Source: Myxococcales bacterium (GTDB lineage: Bacteria > Myxococcota_A > Polyangia > Polyangiales > Polyangiaceae). Taken from it: DNA of 37,769 bases. The stretch spans positions 1 to 37,769 of the forward strand of contig JANXLV010000020.1 in NCBI GenBank assembly GCA_025355005.1, read 5' to 3'. The notes under the pieces were generated by a model that saw nothing but the letters and a program-made list of their open reading frames with translations, made no database searches and was not told where the DNA came from. The position numbers and the translations under genes were made by a program. Below are positions 6,533-13,909 of this stretch, piece by piece. The stretch's first letter is position 1, and the number at the start of each line of letters is the position of its first letter.

Positions 6533-6877
6533 TCAGTTGGAAGCTGAGGCGATGACGCGGAAGATCGCGCCGATGACGATGGACACGATGAAGCCGATCT
6601 TGGCGCCGCGCTTGGTCTCCGCGCCCTTCGCGATCGCGAGGACGAGGATGAAGCCGATGCAGCCGCCGAAGAAGCCGGCCGCAAAGCCGAGGCCGAAGCT
6701 GCCGGGGATGGGCCCGCCGGGCGTGGTAGAGGGCGCGTACTGCATGGGAGGCGCGTAGGGCGACGGACCACCGGGCGGAGGGGCACCATAGCCACCAGGA
6801 GGCGGCGCACCGTAACCACCAGGCGGCGGACCTCCAGGCTGGTTCGGGTCTCCGGGCGGCTGATTGAAGTTTCCCAT
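6533..6877 (-). CDS. small membrane protein with Pro/Gly/Tyr-rich N-terminus (paralogue of 4-258)
   Basis: A 114-aa protein. Residues 1-58 are a Pro/Gly/Tyr-rich, proline-repeat segment (PPPGGYGAPPPGGYGAPP). Residues 60-114 carry two hydrophobic stretches around AAGFFGGCIGFILVLAIAKG and GFIVSIVIGAIFRVIAS with a basic loop ETKRGAKI between them. The membrane part matches the plus-strand protein at 4-258 closely. Disordered Pro/Gly/Tyr tails on small membrane proteins are common in bacteria, but I know no function for this one. The ATG at 6877 has a strong ribosome site (GGAGGAG, 5 bases upstream). It is divergent from kinase 2 across a 61-bp gap that holds an inverted repeat, so the two may be co-regulated. 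Confidence 0.8.
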   Translation of the reverse strand: MGNFNQPPGDPNQPGGPPPGGYGAPPPGGYGAPPPGGPSPYAPPMQYAPSTTPGGPIPGSFGLGFAAGFFGGCIGFILVLAIAKGAETKRGAKIGFIVSIVIGAIFRVIASASN

Positions 6878-6897
6878 GGCTGCTCCTCCGGGACGGG

Positions 6898-6930
6898 AGC
6901 CTATCCTCGATTTCTTTGGCGCGATAGGCT
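6898..6930. promoter_or_regulatory. 8-bp perfect inverted repeat in the divergent promoter of kinase 2
   Basis: AGCCTATC (6898-6905) and GATAGGCT (6923-6930) are exact inverse complements with a 17-base, A/T-richer spacer. Each arm contains a TATC element that could act as a -10 box, TATCCT on the plus strand and TATCGC on the minus strand. Both start codons (6877 minus, 6939 plus) are within about 25 bases. This fits a shared divergent promoter/operator. Confidence 0.4.
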
Positions 6931-6938
6931 GGAGGCCG

Positions 6939-8246
6939 ATGCCGCCGCCCGCGTCACAGGCCCTGATCGCACCCGGTGCGGTGTTCGCCGGGGACTACCG
7001 GATCGAGCGCCTGATCGGTCAGGGCGGCATGGCGCAGGTCTTCGCCGCGGAGCAGCTCTCCACGGGCAAGATGCGCGCGCTGAAGCTGATGCACCCCACG
7101 CTGGTCTCGGACGAGGAGCACAAGAAGCGCTTCCTCCGCGAGGCACGCGCAGGCGGGCGCATCGAGAGCGATCACGTCGTGAGTGTGCAGGGCGCCGGCG
7201 TGGATCCGGACACCAACACGCCATACATCGTGATGGAGCTGCTGCGCGGCGAGACGCTCTACGATCGCGTGAAGCGGGGCTCGCTCGGTGTGCCGGAAGC
7301 CGCTGCCATCGTGCGTGAGCTCGGTCACGCCATGGCGGCGGCGCACGTCGCAGGCGTGGTTCACCGCGATCTGAAGCCGGAGAACGTCTTCCTCGCCACG
7401 AAGCAGGGCGCGACCGGCGGCGCCACGGTGAAGGTCCTCGATTTCGGCATCGCGAAGCTCCTCGCGGAGGTGGGCACGCGCGGCACCACGGGCGCGATGG
7501 GCTCCCCGCTGTGGATGGCACCAGAGCAGACGGAGCCTGGCAACATCACGCCGGCCGCGGACGTGTGGGCCATGGGGCTGCTCGTATTCTTCGTGCTGAC
7601 GGGCAAGTATTTCTGGCTCTCCGCGCGCGACTCGGACGCCACGGTCACGCAGCTCCTCCGCGAGATCATCTTCGAGCCCATCCCGAAGGCGAGCGAGCGC
7701 GCGAAGGAGCTCGGCGTGCAGAGCCAGCTCCCCGCTGCGATGGATGAGTGGTTCCTGCGCTGCCTCCAGCGCGACCCCACGCTGCGCTTCACGAACGGGA
7801 GCGAGTGCACGGCCGCATTCGAGGGGGTCCTCGAGCACGATCGAGACGCCGGCGACGTCGGAATCCAGGCCACCGTACTCGGCGATCCGATGTCCGTCGG
7901 CAAGGTGCGCTCCATGCCACCGTCCGCTGCGATCCGGATCACACCGGCGTCCGCGGAGGGCATGGCCACGATCGTAGACGCAAGATCCGACGGCCACGTC
8001 GAGGCCGCACCCACGATGGAGATGCGCGAGACCGTGAGCGCCGCGCCACCGCCAACAGCACCAGCCGCGACCACCACGGACAAGTCGAGGCAGCTGCCGT
8101 CGGGCACCCCGCCGCCGCTGTCCACGTCGACCAAGCTGAAGGACGCGAAGGGGGAAGGTGGAGCGAAGGGGGTCGGGATTGGGCCGTGGATCCTGGGGAG
8201 CGCCGCGCTGGTTGCGGCGGCGATCGTGTGTCGATGGGAGTGCTGA
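6939..8246 (+). CDS. Hanks-type Ser/Thr protein kinase 2, frameshifted at its membrane helix
   Basis: A 435-aa frame from the ATG at 6939, which is preceded by GGAGG and begins just before the kinase fold; an upstream ATG at 6864 would overlap the divergent gene. The kinase domain spans residues about 19-290: GQGGMAQV loop, Lys49 (ALKLM), HRDLKPEN with Asp144, DFG at 168-170, and MAPEQ. A Pro/Ala/Thr-rich juxtamembrane region follows, then a helix at about 414-430 (GPWILGSAALVAAAIV). The frame then ends after CRWEC. The Thr-Ser stalk and C-terminal domain expected after the helix are encoded in the -1 frame (8234-8935). One gene broken by a two-base gain in the GTGTGT run at 8226-8231 explains this best; a programmed frameshift or a sequencing error is also possible. 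Confidence 0.92.
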   Translation: MPPPASQALIAPGAVFAGDYRIERLIGQGGMAQVFAAEQLSTGKMRALKLMHPTLVSDEEHKKRFLREARAGGRIESDHVVSVQGAGVDPDTNTPYIVMELLRGETLYDRVKRGSLGVPEAAAIVRELGHAMAAAHVAGVVHRDLKPENVFLATKQGATGGATVKVLDFGIAKLLAEVGTRGTTGAMGSPLWMAPEQTEPGNITPAADVWAMGLLVFFVLTGKYFWLSARDSDATVTQLLREIIFEPIPKASERAKELGVQSQLPAAMDEWFLRCLQRDPTLRFTNGSECTAAFEGVLEHDRDAGDVGIQATVLGDPMSVGKVRSMPPSAAIRITPASAEGMATIVDARSDGHVEAAPTMEMRETVSAAPPPTAPAATTTDKSRQLPSGTPPPLSTSTKLKDAKGEGGAKGVGIGPWILGSAALVAAAIVCRWEC

Positions 8247-8935
8247 AGCCGACGACGACGACGACACCAACGACGACCCCGACCTCGACCTCGACCTCGA
8301 CCTCGACCTCGACCTCGACCTCGACCTCACCCTCGACCTCGACCTCGACCTCGACCTCGACCTCGACCTCGACCTCGACCTCGACCTCGCCTTCAACCTC
8401 GCCTTCAACCTCGACCTCGACCTCGACCTCGACCTCGACCCAGACCTCGACGACGGCGACTTCGAGCGCAGCGGCGAGCCCGGCCTCCATTTCCGCCTCC
8501 GCCCTCAAACCTCATCCCTCCCCTTCTTCCGTCTCTCCCTCGAGCGGCGTGACCACGTCCAGCGCCGCTGGCAAGCAGTGGAAATGGAAGGTCTCTGGTC
8601 ACACGATCTTCGTTCAGTCGGGTCGGATGGATGTCGTCGGCAACGTGGCGCCGAATGTCATTCGCGAGGCGATGGACTGGAATGGTTGGGAGTACCTGCG
8701 CTGCTACGAGCGTGATTTCACCAACGCGGATTCGTTGCCGCATGGCACGGTCACGCTCAAATTCAAGGTGTTTGATCAGCTGCCGCGCGACATGAGCGTC
8801 GAGAAGAGCGACTTCACCGTGCCCAAGTTCAACGAGTGCGTTCGCGGGACCGCCGTCGGTCAGACAGTGAACGCCGCTGGCGCGAACGGGTTTGCCACCG
8901 TGTCTTATGCGCTCACGTTCACCGTGGGTGACTGA
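8234..8935 (+). CDS. Thr-Ser stalk plus AgmX/PglI-like C-terminal domain (probable second half of kinase 2)
   Basis: A 233-aa frame whose first ATG overlaps the end of the kinase-2 frame by 13 bases, so it could be translated by coupling, but it lacks a signal peptide or membrane helix of its own. Residues about 17-75 are Thr-Ser repeats from a CTCGAC tract, then a Ser/Ala/Pro-rich spacer. The last ~120 residues form a folded domain with two cysteines (YLRCYER and FNECVRGTA) and a core like HGTVTLKFKV. This layout resembles the AgmX/PglI C-terminal domain of myxobacterial envelope proteins. The domain makes sense only outside the membrane, attached to the helix ending the kinase frame. The mobA gene starts immediately after its stop. 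Confidence 0.75.
   Translation: MGVLKPTTTTTPTTTPTSTSTSTSTSTSTSTSPSTSTSTSTSTSTSTSTSTSPSTSPSTSTSTSTSTSTQTSTTATSSAAASPASISASALKPHPSPSSVSPSSGVTTSSAAGKQWKWKVSGHTIFVQSGRMDVVGNVAPNVIREAMDWNGWEYLRCYERDFTNADSLPHGTVTLKFKVFDQLPRDMSVEKSDFTVPKFNECVRGTAVGQTVNAAGANGFATVSYALTFTVGD
8281..8440. repeat. CTCGAC hexamer tract 2 (Thr-Ser stalk of kinase 2)
   Basis: About 160 bases of CTCGAC units with a few CTCACC and CTTCAAC interruptions. It encodes Thr-Ser repeats with occasional Pro in the frame 8234-8935. It begins about 45 bases after the frameshift site, so slippage in the tract itself, being in sixes, does not explain the frame change. Confidence 0.95.
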
Positions 8936-8936
8936 G

Positions 8937-9521
8937 GTGGTGAAGGAGGCAGGGACCGTCGCGTTCGTGCGCGCGACCGTCGGCATCCTCGTGGGCGGTA
9001 AGGCAACGCGGATGGGCGGCGTGGCGAAGGGCCTGTTGCCGACCAGCGACGGCGAGCCCATCGTCACCCGCACGGCTCGCGTGTTTCGTCACGTCAACGC
9101 CGACGCTGTCCTGCTCGGGAGCGCGGCGGCATACGCGGACACGGGCCTGCCGTCGCTTCCCGACGAGCCGGGGATCGAGGGGCCGCTCGCCGGTTTGCTC
9201 GCGCTGTTGCGACACGCCACGACCACGCGCGTGTTCCTCGTCGGCGGAGACATGCCCTTCGTGACAGAGGCGCTCGCGGCTCGCCTCGCGTCCGCTCTAC
9301 GCGATCACGAAGCTGCGGCGGCGCACGACGGCGAGCGCTTTCTGCCGCTGTTCTCCGCGTTCACCGGCGACGCCGCGCGCGCGCGAGTGGAGGAGAGCAT
9401 CAAAGGCGGCGCACGATCTCCTTCCGCGATCTTGCGCGCGCTCGGCGCCGCGCAGCTCGCGTTGTCTCGAGACGAGCTCGCGGCCCTTGCCGACTGGGAT
9501 ACCGACGACGATCGCGCGTGA
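8937..9521 (+). CDS. mobA: molybdenum cofactor guanylyltransferase-like nucleotidyltransferase
   Basis: A protein of about 194 aa with the nucleotidyltransferase signature near the N-terminus (ILVGGKATRMGGVAKGLL: the L-x-GG-x-x-x-RMG-x-x-K pattern), a mid-domain EGPLAGLLALL and the metal-binding VGGDMPFV. MobA-type enzymes attach GMP to molybdopterin to make the bis-MGD cofactor; MobA-like paralogues use CTP or act on other substrates, so substrate is inferred. Several GTG starts are possible (8928, 8937, 8940, 8967); all keep the signature. It follows the kinase-2 tail with almost no gap. No molybdoenzyme is adjacent, but MoeA is encoded at 18.7 kb. Confidence 0.85.
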   Translation: MVKEAGTVAFVRATVGILVGGKATRMGGVAKGLLPTSDGEPIVTRTARVFRHVNADAVLLGSAAAYADTGLPSLPDEPGIEGPLAGLLALLRHATTTRVFLVGGDMPFVTEALAARLASALRDHEAAAAHDGERFLPLFSAFTGDAARARVEESIKGGARSPSAILRALGAAQLALSRDELAALADWDTDDDRA

Positions 9522-9610
9522 AAGTTGCCCCGTACGCGGCCGGCATTGTGTACGGTTCCGGTTCGCTGTCCATTCGCTCGCTCGAGCGACGCGCGAACAC
9601 AAGGAGCCAG

Positions 9611-10180
9611 ATGTCACTACTGATGCGAGGTATGCAGGGCGAGCCGGTGCGAATCCTCCAGCAAAAATTGGGAGTCGACGCGGACGGCGTGTTCGGGGTC
9701 AAGACGGACGAAGCGCTTCGCGCCTATCAATCCGAAAACTCGCTGGCGGTCGACGGCCTGGCCGGTCCCGACACGTTCATGCACATGGGTCTCTACGAGC
9801 TCATTCTCCTGAACCAGCACACCAAGGGTGAGGCGGTGAAGAAGGTACAGACCGCGCTCGGCGTCGAGGCGGACGGCAAGTACGGCGCAGCCACCGGCGC
9901 CGCGGTGAAGAAGTTCCAGGGCGAGCAGGGCCTCGAGCAGGACGGCGCGGCGGGACCCATGACGCTCGCCAAGATCGCAGGCTTCGAGATTTCCGACGCG
10001 CAGGTCGCTGCAGCCACGATCACCGACGACACCCCGGCGGTCGACGCCTCCGCCGCAGAGCGCGCCGCGCAGACGGAGCCCGCACCGCCCGAGGAGCACA
10101 AGAGCATCGTCGCGAAGATCGAGGACACCGTCGCAGCCGTCGGCAAGTCGATCTGGTCCACCGTGAAGAGCATCCTCTGA
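9611..10180 (+). CDS. double peptidoglycan-binding-domain protein without signal peptide
   Basis: A 189-aa protein started at the ATG at 9611, which has AAGGAG six bases upstream; the longer frame from 9518 is unsupported. Two PG_binding_1 repeats are visible: residues about 5-58 (LQQKLGVDADGVFGVKTDEA) and 70-125 (VQTALGVEADGKYGAATGAA), each with the typical D-G-x-(F/Y)-G-x-x-T turn. The C-terminal third is Ala/Glu-rich and ends in an amphipathic segment (AVGKSIWSTVKSIL). There is no signal peptide and no catalytic domain, so how it meets peptidoglycan is unclear. It may need a dedicated export route, or bind a different polymer. It is the first of three closely spaced plus-strand genes. Confidence 0.88.
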   Translation: MSLLMRGMQGEPVRILQQKLGVDADGVFGVKTDEALRAYQSENSLAVDGLAGPDTFMHMGLYELILLNQHTKGEAVKKVQTALGVEADGKYGAATGAAVKKFQGEQGLEQDGAAGPMTLAKIAGFEISDAQVAAATITDDTPAVDASAAERAAQTEPAPPEEHKSIVAKIEDTVAAVGKSIWSTVKSIL

Positions 10181-10193
10181 AGGAGAGAAGAAG

Positions 10194-10595
10194 ATGGACA
10201 TCCAGCAGCTCGCGCAATCATTTCTAGGGTCGGAGCACGGACAGCAAGCGCTCGCGGCGCTGACGTCGCAAGGCATCTCCGAGGACGACGCGACCACCAT
10301 GCTCGGCCACGCGGCGCAGGCCGGCGCCGACCACGTGCACGACCACGCGGAGAGCGGCGGCATCCTGGGTGAGCACCCGGGGCGGAACTTCTTCGCCGCA
10401 TTCGCCGCAGGCCTCGTGAAGGGCGACAGCGTGCTCGACGCGCTCGAGGACGGCGCCGCGGGCGTCGTGACCGCGAAGGTGACGGAGGTGCTGTGCGACA
10501 AGATGGGGCTCGACCCGAACGTCGCGGCCACCGTCGCGGCGACGGCCACGCCCTTCGTCATGGGCTTCCTCCGCGAGCACCTCAAGGGAGGCTGA
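10194..10595 (+). CDS. conserved-looking hypothetical protein, 133 aa
   Basis: An Ala/Gly-rich, probably helical protein with a strong ribosome site (AGGAGAGAAGAAG) and a 13-base gap from the peptidoglycan-binding gene. Features are an N-terminal helix (DIQQLAQSFLGSEHGQQAL), a His/Asp-rich stretch (GADHVHDHAESGG) that could bind metal, a central hydrophobic FFAAFAAGLVKGD, and a C-terminal ATATPFVMGFLREHLKGG. No signal peptide is visible. I do not recognise the family with confidence; the general look is reminiscent of YidB/DUF937 proteins, but I cannot align it. The tight spacing suggests co-function with the flanking envelope genes. Confidence 0.75.
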   Translation: MDIQQLAQSFLGSEHGQQALAALTSQGISEDDATTMLGHAAQAGADHVHDHAESGGILGEHPGRNFFAAFAAGLVKGDSVLDALEDGAAGVVTAKVTEVLCDKMGLDPNVAATVAATATPFVMGFLREHLKGG

Positions 10596-10600
10596 ACGCC

Positions 10601-11980
10601 GTGCGGCGCTCCGCGATCGCGATCGGACGCGTCGCGCTCTTCCTCACCGCTGCGTGCGGCCCCGGCGCAAAGGGGCCGAGCGGCGGCGAGGGACGCGTTT
10701 GCGCCATCCAGCTTCTGGACCGGCCTCCCCAAAATCCCATCAGCGCGCCCGCGCTCGCGGAGCCTCCATTCGCCGCGCCGACGTCGACAATCGTGGTCCA
10801 TGTGCAGATCCCGGTGGCGATCGTGCAGCGCGCGCTGGAGGGCAAGGTGCCGCACCGCGTGGCAGAGGAAAAGGACCACGACCTCGGTGTGGCCGGAAGG
10901 CTGGAATACACGGCGGATCGCGGCCCGTTCCGCGTATCCGCCAAGGGTGACGCGCTGCTCGTCGCCACCACCGTCGACATCGCGGCGCGTGCCTGCGCCA
11001 AGGGTAGCTGCTTCGCCAGCTGCGAGCCTCGCGCCGAGGTGACGGCGCGCGTGCCGCTCCGACTAGGTGCAGACTACAAGTTCAAGAACCCCACCGTGAC
11101 CATCGCCCTCACGCGGGGGTGTCAGGTGCGCGCGCTCGGCGGCTTCGCCACGATCGACGTGTCACCGCAGATCGACTCCGAGCTGCAGGCCATGCGTCCG
11201 CGGCTGGAGCAGCAGATCCGCGCCGAGCTGCCCGACCTGCGCCCGGAGACGGAGCGCATGTGGAAGGATCTGGTTCACGCGCGACCCCTGGCCCTCGGCT
11301 CGTGCATGCGCGTCTTGCCGGAGGGAATCGTGCAGGGCAAGCCGTTGGGCGAAGGCGACACCGCGAACCTGTCGTTCGGCCTGATCGCGCACCCAGAGCT
11401 CCAGACACGCTGCGGCGACGACCCCTTCATGCCGAGACTACCGCCGCTCAAGGACGACGACGCGCTCCCACGCGAAGGCTCGATCTACCTCTCCGTCGTG
11501 CTGCCAAAGGAGGCGCCCGCTGCATCCATGGAAGGCGCCAACGTCGATCTGGGAAGCGCGCACGCCCACATCGGGCACGCGGATGGCGCCACGACGCAAG
11601 GTCTGTCGCTGCAGCTCACCGGTGAGGCCTGCGGCATCGTGACGGTGCAATCACCTGGCGCCGCGTGGATGCCCGATGGGCATTCGGTGCACCTCGCGCG
11701 AACGGTGCTGCTGCCGGGTGAGCCAGAGCGATTCGCCGCCGCACGTGCGGAGCCGGACGCGTTTCTCCGCGGGCTCGAGAAGCTACCGATCCCGGTCCCC
11801 GTCTCCGCCGCGGAGATCGGCGCCATGCTCCCCGACCTCGCAAAATCAGAGAGCAGCCCCAAGCTGGACGTCTCCGCCGCCATCAGCTCCACCACCCCCG
11901 ACAGCGCCGGCCTCCGAGGCCGAGGCGAAGTCATCGCAGTGACCCTCATCAAGGGAGCAGTCACCCTCCGTCCCAAATGA
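10601..11980 (+). CDS. DUF4403-type lipoprotein
   Basis: A 459-aa protein from GTG at 10601, which has AAGGGAGG upstream and starts five bases after the previous stop. The N-terminus is a short signal peptide with a Cys after FLTAAC (Thr at -3, so a relaxed lipobox). The body begins with the STIVVHVQIPVAIVQRALEG segment typical of DUF4403 proteins, followed by long alternating beta-rich stretches with acidic and proline-rich loops, ending in a VIAVTLIKGAVTLRP strand. DUF4403 proteins are thought to have lipid-binding tubular (SMP/BPI-like) folds; the function is not established. Likely anchored in the periplasm. It is last in the run with the peptidoglycan-binding gene and converges with the sensor kinase gene, 17 bases apart. 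Confidence 0.85.
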   Translation: MRRSAIAIGRVALFLTAACGPGAKGPSGGEGRVCAIQLLDRPPQNPISAPALAEPPFAAPTSTIVVHVQIPVAIVQRALEGKVPHRVAEEKDHDLGVAGRLEYTADRGPFRVSAKGDALLVATTVDIAARACAKGSCFASCEPRAEVTARVPLRLGADYKFKNPTVTIALTRGCQVRALGGFATIDVSPQIDSELQAMRPRLEQQIRAELPDLRPETERMWKDLVHARPLALGSCMRVLPEGIVQGKPLGEGDTANLSFGLIAHPELQTRCGDDPFMPRLPPLKDDDALPREGSIYLSVVLPKEAPAASMEGANVDLGSAHAHIGHADGATTQGLSLQLTGEACGIVTVQSPGAAWMPDGHSVHLARTVLLPGEPERFAAARAEPDAFLRGLEKLPIPVPVSAAEIGAMLPDLAKSESSPKLDVSAAISSTTPDSAGLRGRGEVIAVTLIKGAVTLRPK

Positions 11981-11997
11981 AGAGGTGCAGTTCTCTC

Positions 11998-13896
11998 TCA
12001 GGCGAAGGCCGAGATTCGTTGGGGCTCGCTGGTGTCTCGGGAGTCGCGGGATTCTAGCTCGCGCGTGCTTTCGCGTTTCTTCGGGAGCTTGAGGGTGATC
12101 CTGGTGCCCTTGCCGGTGTCGCCCGCTGCGCAGCTGATTTCGCCGCCATGGGCTTCCACGATTTGCCTGCAGAGGTACAGCCCCATGCCGGCGCCGCGCG
12201 GACCGTGGGAGGGCTCGTTGCCTTCCTTCTGGTGCTCGACGCGGAAGTATTTCTCGAAGATGCGCTCACGATACTCCGCAGGGACACCGGGGCCTTCGTC
12301 GGTCACAAGGACCTCCACCGAGTCCCCGGCGTCGCGCAGACAAACGTCGATGGTGGTCTCGGGCGGGCTGTATTTCAGCGCGTTCGACACCACGTTCGAC
12401 AGCACCACGAAGAGCCGAGCGATGTCGCCCTCCACCGTCGCGCCGTTCGACTCGTCGCGGATCGGCATCGTGACCTCGGCGTCGCGGGCGCGCGTGGACA
12501 GCGAGGCCAGAGTCTCCTTCGCCAGCGCCGCCACCGTGAAGCGCTCACGCCGCAGGCGTATGTTGCCCGTCTCCGCGTGCGCCAGCTCCAGCATGGCGTC
12601 CACTGTTTGCCCGAGCTGATCACAGCCGGCGAGCGCGGTGCGCAACATCTCTTCCTCGTGCGGGCTGCGTGTCGTCGCGGACTCACTCAGCAAGGACAGC
12701 ATCATGCGTAGCGTGGTGAGTGGCGTACGGAGCTCGTGCGACGCTGCGGCCACGAAGTCCATCCGCATCTCGTCGAGCCGCGACAGATCCGTCACATCAG
12801 ACAGCACGATCACGCGCAGGTTCGCCGTGGTCGGACCGTCCACGAGCGCGATCAGTCGACGCTCGTCTCGACCCTCGCGCAGCTTCACCGCACGATCCAG
12901 CTGCACGCCCTGACCCGCGAGCTTGATCGCCTGCGCGATCTTCGCGCCGTCCGGCGTCGCCGCGAGCGCTGCGAGGTCCGCGGGCGCCTTGCCACATGCA
13001 GCCGAGAAGATCGCCGTGGCGCGGCCGTTGGCGGCCTCCACGCGACCGTCGTCGTGCACCAGCACCACCGCGTCCGGCAGCGCAGCGAGCGTGGCCTCCA
13101 GCGTGGACTTCGCGCGGATCACCTCACCAAGCTTCGACGCAGAGAACTTTCCGAGTGCATCCGCCATGCGGTTGTAGCCGGCGGCCAGCGCCCCGATCTC
13201 GTCGTCGCGTTCGACCACGACGCGGCGATCGAACGCGCCCCCGCGCACAGCCTCCACGTTCTCGGTGAGCGATCGGATCGGGCGCAGGATGGACCGCGCG
13301 AGCTGCACGGACACCGCGAGCGACAGGAGGAGCGCAGCGATGGACACCAGCATCACGAGTCGCTTCGCTCGGTGCGCTTCATCGCGCGCCCAGCCAGCCG
13401 TGTGCCGGATCTCTCGCAGCTCGTCCGCGCGAAGGTGCTCCAGGTCGATGACGGCGACGCGCATCGACTGCGTCACCTCACCATCGTAGGTGGCGCGCGC
13501 CGAAGCCAGGTCCGCGCGCCCCAGGAGCGCGTCGCCGTGGCGGCGAAACAGGTCCATGTGGCGCGACAGGCTGTCGAGAGTCAGACGCTCTTCGTTCGTC
13601 ATCGCAGACGACGACAGCGCTGCAAACGCCTTGTCGAAGCGGCGCTGCTCCGCGTGACGCCGCGCGAGCTGCGGTCCGCGATCGCCGGCCATCGCCAGGA
13701 TGAGCGCGTCGTCCTCATCCTCGAGCGCGGAGCCCAGGATGCCGATGAGCTCGCCCTTCTGCTCGTCCTTCGCGAGCTCCTCGCCCACGCCGCGGCTCAC
13801 CCGCATGAACATGTACGAGCAGACGTTCCCCATCACCGCCATCACGAGGACGACGAGCGCGCCGGACACGAAGAAGCGGGTGCGAAGGCTCCTCAA
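11998..13896 (-). CDS. membrane sensor histidine kinase (HAMP-PAS-HisKA-HATPase)
   Basis: A 632-aa protein. Two transmembrane helices (about 9-31 and 178-200) flank a mostly helical periplasmic domain. HAMP (about 200-253) and PAS (about 262-360) domains follow. The HisKA box is ASHELRTPL with phospho-acceptor His387. The ATPase domain has its N box at NVVSNALKYS (Asn505), G1 at DEGPGV and G2 at GAGMGL. The layout is like KinB of Pseudomonas. The start is TTG at 13896 with a good AAGGGAAGG site five bases upstream. It lies 13 bases downstream of the NtrC-type regulator, its obvious partner. The stimulus is unknown; the helical periplasmic region suggests an envelope signal. Confidence 0.95.
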   Translation of the reverse strand: MRSLRTRFFVSGALVVLVMAVMGNVCSYMFMRVSRGVGEELAKDEQKGELIGILGSALEDEDDALILAMAGDRGPQLARRHAEQRRFDKAFAALSSSAMTNEERLTLDSLSRHMDLFRRHGDALLGRADLASARATYDGEVTQSMRVAVIDLEHLRADELREIRHTAGWARDEAHRAKRLVMLVSIAALLLSLAVSVQLARSILRPIRSLTENVEAVRGGAFDRRVVVERDDEIGALAAGYNRMADALGKFSASKLGEVIRAKSTLEATLAALPDAVVLVHDDGRVEAANGRATAIFSAACGKAPADLAALAATPDGAKIAQAIKLAGQGVQLDRAVKLREGRDERRLIALVDGPTTANLRVIVLSDVTDLSRLDEMRMDFVAAASHELRTPLTTLRMMLSLLSESATTRSPHEEEMLRTALAGCDQLGQTVDAMLELAHAETGNIRLRRERFTVAALAKETLASLSTRARDAEVTMPIRDESNGATVEGDIARLFVVLSNVVSNALKYSPPETTIDVCLRDAGDSVEVLVTDEGPGVPAEYRERIFEKYFRVEHQKEGNEPSHGPRGAGMGLYLCRQIVEAHGGEISCAAGDTGKGTRITLKLPKKRESTRELESRDSRDTSEPQRISAFA

Positions 13897-13909
13897 GGAA
13901 ACCTTCCCT

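Noticed and set aside
6954..8408. 484-codon minus-strand open frame opposite kinase 2
   Set aside because: Begins with Arg-Ser repeats that are the reverse reading of the CTCGAC tract and is otherwise Arg/His-rich; kinase 2 on the plus strand has full motifs.
9578..9589. TCGCTCGAGCGA palindrome before the peptidoglycan-binding gene as an operator
   Set aside because: Made of CG/TC words that are very frequent here; a 12-bp palindrome of this composition is expected by chance.
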